A stretch of 64,000 bases of DNA from UBA4877 sp002399345 (GCA_036752905.1 DAIORT010000002.1:1-64000), one strand, 5' to 3'; numbered from the stretch's first letter, positions 16,333 through 24,890 are shown. A program made the numbers and translations. The notes: generated by a model from the letters alone, not told the origin.

Positions 16333-17397
16333 ATGGAACTTTTCAGTCATATGGAGAAGAGTGATTACGAACAGGCGGTTTTTTGTCATGATAAGGCATC
16401 AGGTTTAAAGGCAGTTATTGTCATACATGATACCACTTTGGGACCCGCTTTGGGAGGGGTCAGAATGTGGACATATGACAGTGAAGAGGATGCCGTTACA
16501 GATGCTTTAAGGTTAGCAAGAGGCATGACATATAAGAATGCCGCAGCTGGTCTTAACATGGGCGGTGCAAAGACCGTCGTCATGGCTGATCCCAAAAAGG
16601 ATAAGTCGGAGGCTCTTTTCAGGGCACTTGGCAGATTCATAGAATCTTTAAACGGCAGATACATCGCAGCAGAAGATGTTGGTACCAGTGTACAGGATAT
16701 GGAATATATCAGAATGGAGACCACACACGTGGCAGGTCTCGGCCAGGGCAGCGGCAATCCTTCACCATTTACCGCGCTGGGTGTATTTCAGGGGATTAAA
16801 GCTGCCACCAAAGAGGTATACGGCAGCGATGACCTTGCGGGTAAGAAGGTCGCCATACAAGGTATGGGCAATGTAGGTTACGGTGTGGCAAAGCTCCTGA
16901 AAAAAGAGGGCGCTCAGCTTATAGTTACAGATATATTTGAAGATAACGTAAATAAGGCTGTAAAGGAACTTGGTGCAAAGGCTGTAAAACCTGATGAAAT
17001 AATTGGGGTAGATTGCGACATATTTACACCATGTGCTCTTGGCGCAATAATAAACGACGATACCATAGACCAGCTTAAGTGCAAGATAGTAAGCGGTTCT
17101 GCAAATAACCAACTCAAAGAAAACAAGCACGGCGATATACTACAGAAAAAGGGTATTCTCTATGTACCCGATTATATTATTAATGCGGGCGGTGTCATCA
17201 ATGTAGCCGCAGAGTTTGAGCCGGGTGGATATAGTAAAGAAAAAGCCACGGCAAAGGCGGAAGCTCTCTATGATGTGGTAACACAGGTCATAGAAACATC
17301 AAAGAAAGAAAATATACCGACATACAAGGCAGCCGACAGAATAGCTGAAGGCCGTATTAATTTAATAGCTGGTGTCAGGGACGATTATATAGGTTAA
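16333..17397 (+). CDS. Leucine dehydrogenase (Glu/Leu/Phe/Val dehydrogenase family)
   Basis: 354 aa, the short leucine/valine dehydrogenase form. Catalytic Lys is in GLNMGGAKTVV near residue 80, the substrate loop has GGVRMW near 43, and the NAD-binding motif GMGNVGYGVAKLL is near 178. It reversibly deaminates leucine, valine or isoleucine to the 2-oxoacid with NAD. The next steps (VOR, Ptb, Buk) are encoded in the same cluster, giving a complete route from branched-chain amino acid to branched fatty acid plus ATP. Confidence 0.92.
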   Translation: MELFSHMEKSDYEQAVFCHDKASGLKAVIVIHDTTLGPALGGVRMWTYDSEEDAVTDALRLARGMTYKNAAAGLNMGGAKTVVMADPKKDKSEALFRALGRFIESLNGRYIAAEDVGTSVQDMEYIRMETTHVAGLGQGSGNPSPFTALGVFQGIKAATKEVYGSDDLAGKKVAIQGMGNVGYGVAKLLKKEGAQLIVTDIFEDNVNKAVKELGAKAVKPDEIIGVDCDIFTPCALGAIINDDTIDQLKCKIVSGSANNQLKENKHGDILQKKGILYVPDYIINAGGVINVAAEFEPGGYSKEKATAKAEALYDVVTQVIETSKKENIPTYKAADRIAEGRINLIAGVRDDYIG

Positions 17398-17475
17398 TGA
17401 TTTCAAATGTTGATGTGTGTGATATAATATATACAATAGCCAATCAGATACAATCTTGATTAAAAACATAATTAG

Positions 17476-17508
17476 TAGCAGGAATCCTTGTCATAAGAGT
17501 TCCTGCTA
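17476..17508 (+). other. RNA hairpin in the buk leader
   Basis: Perfect nine-base-pair arms TAGCAGGAA and TTCCTGCTA around a 15-base loop, ending 25 bases before the buk TTG start. No T run follows, so it is not a standard terminator; mRNA stability or translational control of buk is possible. Confidence 0.5.
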
Positions 17509-17532
17509 TGTCGTACAAAAGGAGGAAATGAT

Positions 17533-18609
17533 TTGGAAAAAACGTACACAATTCTCACAATTAATCCCGGTTCTACATCAACTAAGTTAGCTGTTTTTAA
17601 GAACGAGAGTCCGGTTTTTACGGAGACGATAAGGCATAGCACCGAGGAACTGTCTAAGTATACCGGCATAATCGATCAGTATGAATTTCGCAGGGATGAG
17701 GTTTTGAAGTTATTAGACAACAAGGGGATTTCCATCTATGATTTAGATGCCGTAGTGGGACGCGGTGGCCTGGTTGAACCAATACCGAGCGGAACCTACC
17801 TTGTAAACGATAAGATGATGGAAGACCTTAAGGCTAGCCGGCAGGGTGAGCATGCATCCAATCTTGGCGGCATGATAGCTAATGAGATAGCTAAGAAGGC
17901 GGATATACCGGCTTATATAGTGGACCCTATAGTTGTGGATGAACTGGATGATATCGCCAGGGTTTCAGGTATGCCTGAGCTGCCGAAGATAAGTATATTT
18001 CATGCATTGAATCAAAAAGCAATGGCCAGGCAGGCGGCCAAGGATATGGGCAAAACCTATGAGGACCTTGATTTTATCGTTGTGCACCTGGGCGGAGGAG
18101 TTTCGGTCGGAGCGCATCATAAGGGCAGGGTTATAGACGTCAACAATGCTCTTAATGGTGAAGGACCTTTTTCACCTGAGAGAACAGGCGGACTTACTGC
18201 AATGCAGCTTGTGGATTTGTGTTATTCCGGCAAGTATACGCGTGATGAGCTAAAGAAGAAGATCGCTGGTGAAGGCGGCTTGGTAGCTTATCTTGGTACA
18301 AATGATGCTCAAGAAGTTGAAAAAATGATAGAGAAGGGCAACGAGAAGGCAAAGTTGGTTTATGAGGCCATGGCTTATCAGACGGCCAAAGAGATTGGCG
18401 CTATGGCGGCAGTTTTAAAAGGTCATGTGGATGCCATTGTGGTTACGGGTGGAATAGCCCATGATGATGTATTTGTAGGTTGGATTAAAGACAGGGTTAA
18501 GTTTATAGCACCGGTTAAGTGTTATCCGGGAGAAGATGAGCTTGCGGCTCTTGCTCTAGGAGGACTTAGGGTGCTCAGAGGAGAAGAGAAATACAAAGTC
18601 TATGAATAG
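17533..18609 (+). CDS. buk: Butyrate kinase (acyl kinase)
   Basis: 358 aa, TTG start with AAAGGAGG upstream. Acetokinase/ASKHA-fold motifs: TINPGSTSTKLAVF at residues 8-21, VVGRGGL near 75, VHLGGGVSVGAH near 185, the GPFSPERTGG loop near 213 and VVTGGIAHDDVF near 307. It phosphorylates ADP from butyryl- or branched acyl-phosphate, the ATP-yielding step after Ptb. Placement with the VOR subunits argues for isobutyrate/isovalerate production. Confidence 0.95.
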   Translation: MEKTYTILTINPGSTSTKLAVFKNESPVFTETIRHSTEELSKYTGIIDQYEFRRDEVLKLLDNKGISIYDLDAVVGRGGLVEPIPSGTYLVNDKMMEDLKASRQGEHASNLGGMIANEIAKKADIPAYIVDPIVVDELDDIARVSGMPELPKISIFHALNQKAMARQAAKDMGKTYEDLDFIVVHLGGGVSVGAHHKGRVIDVNNALNGEGPFSPERTGGLTAMQLVDLCYSGKYTRDELKKKIAGEGGLVAYLGTNDAQEVEKMIEKGNEKAKLVYEAMAYQTAKEIGAMAAVLKGHVDAIVVTGGIAHDDVFVGWIKDRVKFIAPVKCYPGEDELAALALGGLRVLRGEEKYKVYE

Positions 18610-18623
18610 GCCCAGGTGATCGA

Positions 18624-19295
18624 ATGAATTATAAACGGATTACATTGATTACAGGCTATTTTGGCAGCGGCAAGACAGAGATAGCACTGAATTATGCCAT
18701 GCATCTTAAACAGAATGAAGATCGAGTCGCTTTGGTGGATCTGGATATTGTAAATCCATATTTCCGCTCACGTGAGATGAGAGAATCACTGAGGGAAAAG
18801 TATGGCATAAGGGTTGTATGCACCGAAGAGAAGTATATGGATGCCGATATACCAGCACTGTCTCCGGAGATTTATGTAGTGCTCGAGGATAAAGGGCTAC
18901 ATACAGTGGTGGATTTGGGCGGCGATGATGAAGGTGCCGTCGCCCTCGGCATGTTTAATGAATATATAAAGGATGAACCCTATGAGATGATATTTGTAGT
19001 GAATGTCAATAGACCATTCACCTCGGCGGCGGATGACATAATAGAGCGGATGAGGTCTATAGAACATGCATCCCGGCTTAAAATAACCCATCTCGCCAAC
19101 AATACACATATGAGCTATGAGACTACTGAAGAGGACGTCTTAAAAGGCCAGGCCGTTACTGAGGAAATATCCAGGTGTACCGGCCTGCCCATAAAGTTTA
19201 TATCCGGCAGAAAAGATATCCTTGAGAAGTTGCCCAAGGGTATAAAGAAAAATGTTTTCCCGTTAAATTTATATATGAAACCACCATGGAGATGA
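18624..19295 (+). CDS. P-loop ATP-binding protein (MinD/Mrp-like) within the VOR operon
   Basis: 223 aa. Walker A GYFGSGKTE at residues 11-19, VDLDIVNPYFRSRE near 42 and VVDLGGDDEGAV near 93 (Walker B-like DLGG) resemble SIMIBI-class ATPases. Its exact function is unknown to me. It lies between buk and the VOR delta subunit with gaps of only 14 and 15 bases, so a role in assembly or cofactor loading of the oxidoreductase is a fair hypothesis, not a demonstrated one. GGCCWGGCC at 19146. Confidence 0.75.
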   Translation: MNYKRITLITGYFGSGKTEIALNYAMHLKQNEDRVALVDLDIVNPYFRSREMRESLREKYGIRVVCTEEKYMDADIPALSPEIYVVLEDKGLHTVVDLGGDDEGAVALGMFNEYIKDEPYEMIFVVNVNRPFTSAADDIIERMRSIEHASRLKITHLANNTHMSYETTEEDVLKGQAVTEEISRCTGLPIKFISGRKDILEKLPKGIKKNVFPLNLYMKPPWR

Positions 19296-19310
19296 AGGAG
19301 GGATTTTTTA

Positions 19311-19532
19311 ATGGCTGCAAGAGGTAAAGTCGTTTTTGACAGTGAGCGGTGCAAAGGTTGTGAGCTTTGTGTAAACGTTTGCCCGGTTCATATTATCGAG
19401 CTTTCAAAGGAACTCAACAGCAAGGGTTATAACTATTCTCAGATAAAAAATGGTTCTGATGATAAATGCATAGCCTGCGGTTTCTGCGGCATGACATGTC
19501 CTGATTTTGTTATAAAGGTTGAGAAATTGTAA
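19311..19532 (+). CDS. vorD: 2-oxoacid:ferredoxin oxidoreductase delta subunit (2[4Fe-4S] ferredoxin)
   Basis: 73 aa. Two four-cysteine motifs, CKGCELCVNVCP near residues 15-26 and CIACGFCGMTCP near 52-63, each for a [4Fe-4S] cluster. It carries electrons from the TPP-bound intermediate to external ferredoxin. First of four contiguous subunit genes in the order delta, alpha, beta, gamma. Confidence 0.92.
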   Translation: MAARGKVVFDSERCKGCELCVNVCPVHIIELSKELNSKGYNYSQIKNGSDDKCIACGFCGMTCPDFVIKVEKL

Positions 19533-19551
19533 ATACGGGAGGGGAAATTAA

Positions 19552-20625
19552 ATGGCTAAGGTTTTGATGAAAGGGAATGAAGCTCTTGGTGAAGCGGCTA
19601 TAAAAGCCGGCGCCAGATACTATTTCGGTTATCCTATAACACCTCAGAATGAGGTAACGGCATACATGTCTAAAAGGTTGCCGGAGGTCGGAGGTGTCTT
19701 TCTACAAGCGGAAAGTGAAGTATCCGCTATAAATATGGTCTATGGAGCGGGAGGCGCCGGAGCACGGGTGCTTATTACATCCAGCAGTCCCGGAATAAGC
19801 CTGATGCAGGAAGGCATTTCTTATATTGTGGGTGCTGAGATACCTGCGGTTATTGTAAACGTCATGAGGGGCGGGCCTGGCCTTGGAAGCATACAGTCCA
19901 GCCAGTCCGATTATTTCCAGGCCACAAGAGGCGGAGGAAACGGCGACTATAATATGGTAGTACTTGCGCCTGAGTCCATACAGGAAATGGCCGATATAAT
20001 GCAGGATGCATTCGACATAGCTGATCAGTACAGGAATCCCGTAATGATAATGGCCGATGGTATGCTGGGCCAGATGATGGAGCCTGTCGATCTTGATAAG
20101 CCTAAAAAGGAGAAAAAAGATCTGCCTCCAAAGACGTGGGCAACGACAGGCACGGCTCATCATAAAGGTAGAAATATAATAAACTCTTTGTATCTGTCTC
20201 CGGATGCCTTGGAAAAGCATAACATGGACTTAAAGAAAAAGTATGATGATATGGCTAAGACCCAAGTCAGATATGAAATGTATAATTGCGATGATGCAGA
20301 AATAATAGCCGTTGCCTATGGTACTACGGCCAGGATAGTTAAGAATACCATTGCGATGGCGGCAAAAAAGGGTATAAAGATGGGCCTTATTAGACCAATA
20401 TCGCTGTGGCCGTTCCCGCAGGAGCCGTTTGATTTAACTGCGGACAAAACATTGTCTTACCTGTCCGTTGAGATGAGCACCGGCCAGATGGTAGAGGATG
20501 TCAGGCTGGCTGTAAACGGAAGAAAACCGGTGGACTTTTATGGCAGAACCGGCGGTATGATACCTGAGCCAAAAGATATACTGGCACATGTTGAGAACAT
20601 GATGGGAGGTGTTTGTAATGCCTAA
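19552..20625 (+). CDS. vorB: 2-oxoisovalerate:ferredoxin oxidoreductase alpha subunit (VorB-type)
   Basis: 357 aa. The pyrimidine-binding domain of the pyruvate:ferredoxin oxidoreductase superfamily begins with KGNEALGEAAIKAGARYYFG and YPITPQNEV (residues 6-35), contains LQAESEVSAINMVYGAGGAGARVLTSSS-like core features near 50-80, and ends with the domain II part (GLIRPISLWPFP). With the other subunits it decarboxylates branched 2-oxoacids to acyl-CoA, reducing ferredoxin. A 2-oxoglutarate or generic 2-oxoacid specificity is the alternative; ptb/buk/leucine dehydrogenase neighbours favour branched substrates. Confidence 0.9.
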   Translation: MAKVLMKGNEALGEAAIKAGARYYFGYPITPQNEVTAYMSKRLPEVGGVFLQAESEVSAINMVYGAGGAGARVLITSSSPGISLMQEGISYIVGAEIPAVIVNVMRGGPGLGSIQSSQSDYFQATRGGGNGDYNMVVLAPESIQEMADIMQDAFDIADQYRNPVMIMADGMLGQMMEPVDLDKPKKEKKDLPPKTWATTGTAHHKGRNIINSLYLSPDALEKHNMDLKKKYDDMAKTQVRYEMYNCDDAEIIAVAYGTTARIVKNTIAMAAKKGIKMGLIRPISLWPFPQEPFDLTADKTLSYLSVEMSTGQMVEDVRLAVNGRKPVDFYGRTGGMIPEPKDILAHVENMMGGVCNA

Positions 20626-21367
20626 CGTTGTTTATGCAAAACCAAAGGGAATGACGGATGCTACAACCCATTATTGCCCAGGTTGTACTCATGGCATAAT
20701 ACATGGTCTTGTAGCCGAGTGTCTTGACGATTTCGGTGTGTTGGAGAATACCGTAGGTGTTGCTCCGGTCGGCTGTGCGGTGCTGGCATATAATTATTTC
20801 AATTGTGATATGCAGGAAGCCGCTCATGGCAGAGCTCCGGCGGTAGCTACAGGGATTAAGAGATCTCTTCCCGACAGAACAGTATTTACCTATCAGGGTG
20901 ACGGAGATCTGGCTGCCATAGGTACTGGAGAGGTAGTGCATGCTGCAGCAAGAGGAGAGAATATAACGGTTATATTTGTAAATAATGGTATTTACGGTAT
21001 GACAGGCGGACAAATGGCACCTACGACCTTGTTAGGCGAGGTGACAACTACTACTCCTTATGGGAGATCGGTAGAGAAAAACGGATATCCGATAAATGTC
21101 TGCGAAATGATTTCAACTTTGGAAGGTGCGGCATATGTATCCAGGGTATCTGTGCATGATATTAAAAATATAAGGAAAGCGAAGAACGCAATTAGCGATG
21201 CATTTCGTACACAGATTGAAAAGAAAGGCTTCTCCTTAGTGGAAGTTTTGTCCACATGCCCAACCAACTGGGGATATACACCGACGGAGGCTTTAACATG
21301 GCTTAAGGATAATATGATTCCACATTATCCTTTGGCAACATTTAAATCTCCATGGGGGGTGAAATAA
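20618..21367 (+). CDS. vorA: 2-oxoisovalerate:ferredoxin oxidoreductase beta subunit (TPP-binding, VorA-type)
   Basis: 249 aa from ATG 20618, preceded by GGGAGGTG and overlapping the alpha gene by eight bases. N-terminal CPGCTHGI near residue 21, the TPP/Mg motif GDGDLAAIGTGE near 92 and NNGIYGMTGGQMAPT near 120 are the hallmarks of the beta subunit. It binds thiamine diphosphate at the active site. Its C-terminal region lacks an extra ferredoxin domain, matching the four-subunit VOR/KOR type. Confidence 0.92.
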   Translation: MPNVVYAKPKGMTDATTHYCPGCTHGIIHGLVAECLDDFGVLENTVGVAPVGCAVLAYNYFNCDMQEAAHGRAPAVATGIKRSLPDRTVFTYQGDGDLAAIGTGEVVHAAARGENITVIFVNNGIYGMTGGQMAPTTLLGEVTTTTPYGRSVEKNGYPINVCEMISTLEGAAYVSRVSVHDIKNIRKAKNAISDAFRTQIEKKGFSLVEVLSTCPTNWGYTPTEALTWLKDNMIPHYPLATFKSPWGVK

Positions 21368-21918
21368 TGGAAGACAAAGTTATATTTGCCGGATTCGGCG
21401 GCCAGGGCCTTATGACCATAGGACAGCTACTGGCTTATGCAGGCCTGGAAGAAGACAAAAATGTATCTTGGATGCCTTCATACGGGCCGGAACAGCGGGG
21501 TGGCACGGCAAACTGCCATGTTATTGTATCGGATGATCCGATCGGGTCTCCCGTTATCACCGAGTCTACCGGCGCAATTATTATGAACAGACCTTCATTA
21601 GAGAAGTTTGAAAGTTATCTTGTAGCGGATGGAATCCTTGTAATTGATTCCGCCATGGTTGATATAAAAGCAAGCAGGAAAGACGTGGAAACGATATATG
21701 TGCCTGCGGAAGATATGGCCATAGATTTAGGCAACCCCAAGGCAGCTAATATGATAATGTTGGGTGCATATGTAAAGAGAAGTGGAGTCGTAAAAATGGA
21801 GTCGCTCTTTGATGCACTGAAACATGTCTGGGGAAGTACCAATAAAGAAAAGTTTGTACAACCAAACATCGAGATAATAAAGAAAGGTGCGGAACTTATA
21901 GGCGAACCGGTAAAGTAA
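21367..21918 (+). CDS. vorC: 2-oxoisovalerate:ferredoxin oxidoreductase gamma subunit
   Basis: 183 aa from ATG 21367 (GGGGGTGA upstream); it shares a base with the beta stop. GFGGQGLMTIGQLLAYAG at about residues 9-26, SYGPEQRGGTANCHV near 40-54, and the IPA-like segment VPAEDMA near 115 are the gamma-subunit signatures. It contributes to CoA binding. Last gene of the VOR set; no strong terminator directly after it. Confidence 0.92.
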   Translation: MEDKVIFAGFGGQGLMTIGQLLAYAGLEEDKNVSWMPSYGPEQRGGTANCHVIVSDDPIGSPVITESTGAIIMNRPSLEKFESYLVADGILVIDSAMVDIKASRKDVETIYVPAEDMAIDLGNPKAANMIMLGAYVKRSGVVKMESLFDALKHVWGSTNKEKFVQPNIEIIKKGAELIGEPVK

Positions 21919-21982
21919 AACATTAACACATATCCCCCATCATGAATAATATATAATGAATTTAAAATTAAGGAGGTAATTC

Positions 21983-22096
21983 ATGATGGAGGAAAAAGGC
22001 GGCTGTGGCGGATTTGGATTTGGAGGCAGCTGGTGGATTATAATTCTGTTGGTTATAGTTTTATGCTGCAACAACAATAATGATCATATCTGCTAA
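21983..22096 (+). CDS. Small Gly/Cys-rich membrane peptide (YjcZ-like size and character)
   Basis: 37 aa with a textbook RBS (AAGGAGGTAA). The peptide begins MMEEKGGCGGFGFGGSWW, has a hydrophobic helix of about 11 residues (IIILLVIVLCC) and ends in an Asn run with HIC. Glycine-rich head plus short helix recalls small spore-associated YjcZ-type proteins, but I cannot assign it firmly. Separate transcription is likely because a terminator follows at once. Confidence 0.6.
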   Translation: MMEEKGGCGGFGFGGSWWIIILLVIVLCCNNNNDHIC

Positions 22097-22117
22097 CTAG
22101 TTTTTTACCTATTATTT

Positions 22118-22147
22118 GGCTGAATTTATTCAGCCATTTTTTTATTC
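22118..22147 (+). terminator. Rho-independent terminator after the small peptide gene
   Basis: Seven-base-pair stem GGCTGAA / TTCAGCC, four-base loop TTTA, followed by ATTTTTTTATT. Confidence 0.9.
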
Positions 22148-22239
22148 TTTCTACATAAGCGGATGGCCTGTACTATATGGAGATTAATCATTTCATAATC
22201 TTACTTTTATATTCATAATGATTATAAGGGTGAGAATGT

Positions 22240-23028
22240 ATGAAGGTTGTAATTATAAAGAAGGCAGTGATGATTGTTATAGTCATTGCATTGATATTAA
22301 CGATATGTTTTTTAAATAGGGATACTAAGACTTTGAGTGATCAGGTTGAGCCAAAGAAGATTGCTATCATCATAGATGACTTTGGTAATAACGGTGAGGG
22401 TACTGATGATATGTTAAAAATTAAAGAACATTTAACCGTCGCCGTAATGCCAAACTCCCCTTATTCTATAAATGATGCTGAAAGGGCACATAAAAAGGGG
22501 TTTGAGGTGATCGTTCATCTCCCTATGGAGCCTATTAGAGGGAAAAAAAGCTGGCTCCCGCCTGATTCGATTACATCCGATCTCAGCTTGGAGGAAGTGC
22601 TCAAAAGAACACGGGCGGCATTCGATCAGATACCCTATGCCGTCGGTTTTAATAATCATATGGGCTCTAAAATTTCAACCAACCGTGACATGATGTATGT
22701 TATACTTAAAGAAGCAAAAAAACGTGATTTCTTTGTGCTGGATAGCAGAACGGTCGTTGGATCGGTTATAGACGAGGTGTCTCAGGACATAGGAATAAAC
22801 CATTATGACAGGGACATGTTTATCGACAGTAAAAGTGAGTATGAAGTATACAAGCAGGTATTAAAACTAGCCGAAATATCGGAGGAAAAAGGTTACGCCA
22901 TCGGAATAGGGCACGTGGGCCCGGCAGGGGGAAAGATTACGGCTAGGGGTATAGAGGATGCATTGCCTGAACTTAAGAAGAGAAATATTGAACTGGTGTA
23001 TGTATCTCAAATAAAACAGGGGTCATAA
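22240..23028 (+). CDS. Divergent polysaccharide deacetylase family protein (YibQ-like)
   Basis: 262 aa. N-terminal signal/anchor helix (about residues 5-25), then a NodB-related fold: IAIIIDDFGNNGEG near 41, AVMPNSPYS near 68, VIVHLPMEP near 90, GFNNHMGSKIS near 133 (metal-site His) and DSRTVVGS near 162. Members of this family (PF04748) are extracytoplasmic and resemble polysaccharide deacetylases, but a substrate is not established. It converges on the stress-protein gene with a shared hairpin. Confidence 0.82.
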   Translation: MKVVIIKKAVMIVIVIALILTICFLNRDTKTLSDQVEPKKIAIIIDDFGNNGEGTDDMLKIKEHLTVAVMPNSPYSINDAERAHKKGFEVIVHLPMEPIRGKKSWLPPDSITSDLSLEEVLKRTRAAFDQIPYAVGFNNHMGSKISTNRDMMYVILKEAKKRDFFVLDSRTVVGSVIDEVSQDIGINHYDRDMFIDSKSEYEVYKQVLKLAEISEEKGYAIGIGHVGPAGGKITARGIEDALPELKKRNIELVYVSQIKQGS

Positions 23029-23042
23029 TGACCCCTATTTTA
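23018..23042. terminator. Bidirectional terminator between convergent genes
   Basis: Palindrome AGGGGTCA-TAA-TGACCCCT with ATTTT on the right and an A-rich left flank, so it can serve both converging transcripts. It overlaps the 3' ends of both genes. Confidence 0.75.
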
Positions 23043-23520
23043 CATATACATTTCTTGCTCCCTCGGTTCTGAGTTGATTAGCAGCATCATCTACCTTTTG
23101 CCTTGTGGATTCCACAGATACAATGGCACCACCTGCTTTTATATCCTGTTCATATTTTTTGGCTTGATCGGCAGGAATTCCCCAATCAACCAGGCTACCT
23201 ACTATACCTCCGCCCACTGCACCGGTGATGGTTGCTGCTAATGGTCCCATTGCTACTATGGGGCCTACACCCGGTATCATAAGTGCACCCGCACTGGCGG
23301 CCAGGCCAGCAATGCCACCTAAAACTCCTCCCGTTGTCATACCTGAACTTAGGTTGTTGCCATTGTTGTTATTATTGTTGCTATTAGCCTGTCCTTCGTT
23401 GCCTTTGGCGATTACTGACATTTCATTTTCAGTAAGGCCTTTGGAACGCATATTGCGTATTGCTCTTTCGGCCTCGTCAGGAGACGAGAATGAACCTATT
23501 ACTTTGGCTTGTTCTGCCAT
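23035..23520 (-). CDS. General stress protein 17M/YflT-like domain protein with glycine-zipper membrane segment
   Basis: 161 aa. N-terminal domain (residues 1-40, VIGSFSSPDEAERAIRNMRSKG) matches the 17M/YflT domain found in stress proteins, followed by an Asn-rich low-complexity run near 46-56, a Gly/Ala-rich hydrophobic hairpin (about 65-110) that looks like a glycine-zipper membrane segment, and a C-terminal repeat of the same regulatory fold. The RBS AGGAGG is directly upstream. Related proteins respond to general or envelope stress; the molecular role is unknown. Confidence 0.72.
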   Translation of the reverse strand: MAEQAKVIGSFSSPDEAERAIRNMRSKGLTENEMSVIAKGNEGQANSNNNNNNGNNLSSGMTTGGVLGGIAGLAASAGALMIPGVGPIVAMGPLAATITGAVGGGIVGSLVDWGIPADQAKKYEQDIKAGGAIVSVESTRQKVDDAANQLRTEGARNVYVK

Positions 23521-23643
23521 AAAAAAACCTCCTTTTTTCTTTGATACTATATATTTTTTGCAACTTGGTGTAAAATATGTATATAATATTTTTTAATATA
23601 GTAACGACTAAATATATATTAAACGATGTACAGGAGGCAAAGA

Positions 23644-24489
23644 ATGCATAACAAAACAGCATTGGTACTTGGCGGAGGAGGAGCAAGGGGATATGCCCAC
23701 ATAGGAGTTATAGAAGCTTTGGAAGAAGCGGGCATAAAACCAGATATGATTGTCGGAACAAGCATAGGTGCCATAGTAGGAGCCGGATATGCTTCTGGGC
23801 TCACAGTAGGTGAGATGAAGTCTGTAGCGGGTTCCATTACTGTAAAAAAGTTTGTTGAATTAATGGATGTATCCTTGTCTTCTCAAGGACTGATCAGAGG
23901 AAAAGGAGTAAGCGATTTTTTAAAGCAGACAATAAAGAAGGAAACTTTTGAAGAGCTTAATATACCATTTTATACGGTATCCACAAATATCCTGACAGGA
24001 GAAAAGGTAGTTATAAATCATGGGGGTCTGATCAAGGCCGTGATGGCCAGTATGTCTATACCCGGATTGTTTACCCCCATACATTATGAAGATAAGATAT
24101 TGGTTGACGGAACCATTGTTGATATTTTACCAATTAAAGTAGCGGTTCAAAACGGCGCAACAAATATAATAGCCGTAGATGTGTCGTCGAATGTTGACGG
24201 GGTATCCACCATTAGCAAAGTGTACAGCCGCGTAAGAGGAGCACTGGATAAAGTAGATATAGCCGCGATACCGACTAATTTCAGAGGAGTGCTTAAAAGA
24301 CATAAAAATGCTGTCTATTTTACAATCAAAGCCCTTGAGCTTATGAATGCACGGAAAGATACTAACCCGACATCAAATGTAGTTATACTTAAACCATCCG
24401 TAAAAGATATAAAGTGGTATAGTTTCTATAAATCGGAAGAAGGCATAATGGCTGGATATGATGCTGCCCGCGAGATGATTAATAAATAA
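23644..24489 (+). CDS. Patatin-like phospholipase family protein (RssA/YchK type)
   Basis: 281 aa from ATG 23644, chosen because AGGAGG lies six bases upstream; the longer ATG at 23626 would include that RBS. Oxyanion motif GGGGARGYAHIG at the N-terminus, nucleophile GTSIG near residue 40 and catalytic Asp in VDGTIVDI near 153 make up the patatin Ser-Asp dyad. Predicted to be a serine esterase acting on lipids. Monocistronic, upstream of tRNA-Arg. Confidence 0.9.
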   Translation: MHNKTALVLGGGGARGYAHIGVIEALEEAGIKPDMIVGTSIGAIVGAGYASGLTVGEMKSVAGSITVKKFVELMDVSLSSQGLIRGKGVSDFLKQTIKKETFEELNIPFYTVSTNILTGEKVVINHGGLIKAVMASMSIPGLFTPIHYEDKILVDGTIVDILPIKVAVQNGATNIIAVDVSSNVDGVSTISKVYSRVRGALDKVDIAAIPTNFRGVLKRHKNAVYFTIKALELMNARKDTNPTSNVVILKPSVKDIKWYSFYKSEEGIMAGYDAAREMINK

Positions 24490-24517
24490 TTTGCAAATTT
24501 GTGATCGGATTTTGAGC

Positions 24518-24546
24518 TTGAAAAAAACCCGATCCTGTGATATAGT
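24518..24546 (+). promoter_or_regulatory. Sigma-A-type promoter for tRNA-Arg(ACG)
   Basis: -35 TTGAAA at 24518-24523, a 17-base spacer, and -10 TATAGT at 24541-24546. The tRNA starts 19 bases after the -10 box. Confidence 0.72.
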
Positions 24547-24564
24547 AATAATGCTAATAAAGAT

Positions 24565-24641
24565 GCGCCCATAGCTCAGCTGGATAGAGTAACTGACTAC
24601 GAATCAGGAGGTCGTGGGTTCGAATCCCTCTGGGCGCACCA
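24565..24641 (+). tRNA. tRNA-Arg (anticodon ACG), CCA encoded
   Basis: Cloverleaf with acceptor GCGCCCA / TGGGCGC, D-arm GCTC, anticodon loop CTACGAA giving anticodon ACG (A34 expected to become inosine to read CGU/CGC/CGA), T-loop TTCGAAT, and encoded CCA. The first anticodon-stem pair is a mismatch (A-G). Together with the CCG tRNA at 138 the window carries two arginine isoacceptors. Confidence 0.95.
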
Positions 24642-24653
24642 GGACTTTTACAA

Positions 24654-24680
24654 CACTCTCGGCAGTGCTTTTTTTATTTT
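24654..24680 (+). terminator. Short terminator after tRNA-Arg(ACG)
   Basis: Small stem CACT / AGTG around CTCGGC followed by CTTTTTTTATTTT. The stem is short but the T run is strong and the position after a tRNA is right. Confidence 0.6.
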
Positions 24681-24780
24681 ATACTCAGATTAAATCATAT
24701 GCCTATCAACAATTGACAGGCGTGTATACAGCAGTTTACCTTCAACTGAAGAGTTTACAATAGAATAGCAGTATCTATGA

Positions 24781-24820
24781 AACAAGGGATTTGAGTGAAA
24801 GAATTCAAATCCCTTGTTTT
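24781..24820 (+). terminator. Strong hairpin upstream of the ECF sigma gene
   Basis: Fourteen-base-pair perfect stem AACAAGGGATTTGA / TCAAATCCCTTGTT, ten-base loop, then a T run. No gene lies between it and the tRNA terminator, so it may be a second terminator or the remains of a lost gene's end. Confidence 0.8.
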
Positions 24821-24890
24821 TATGGATAATAATACCTTTAAGATATTTTAAATTTCATTAGTCCTTTTTGTGAAAACTACGTTTATATAT

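Noticed and set aside
23225..23596. Long plus-strand ORF opposite the stress protein gene
   Set aside because: It is the antisense of a gene with a clear RBS and known domain; the Leu/Pro-rich translation is a by-product of the Gly/Asn-rich sense strand.
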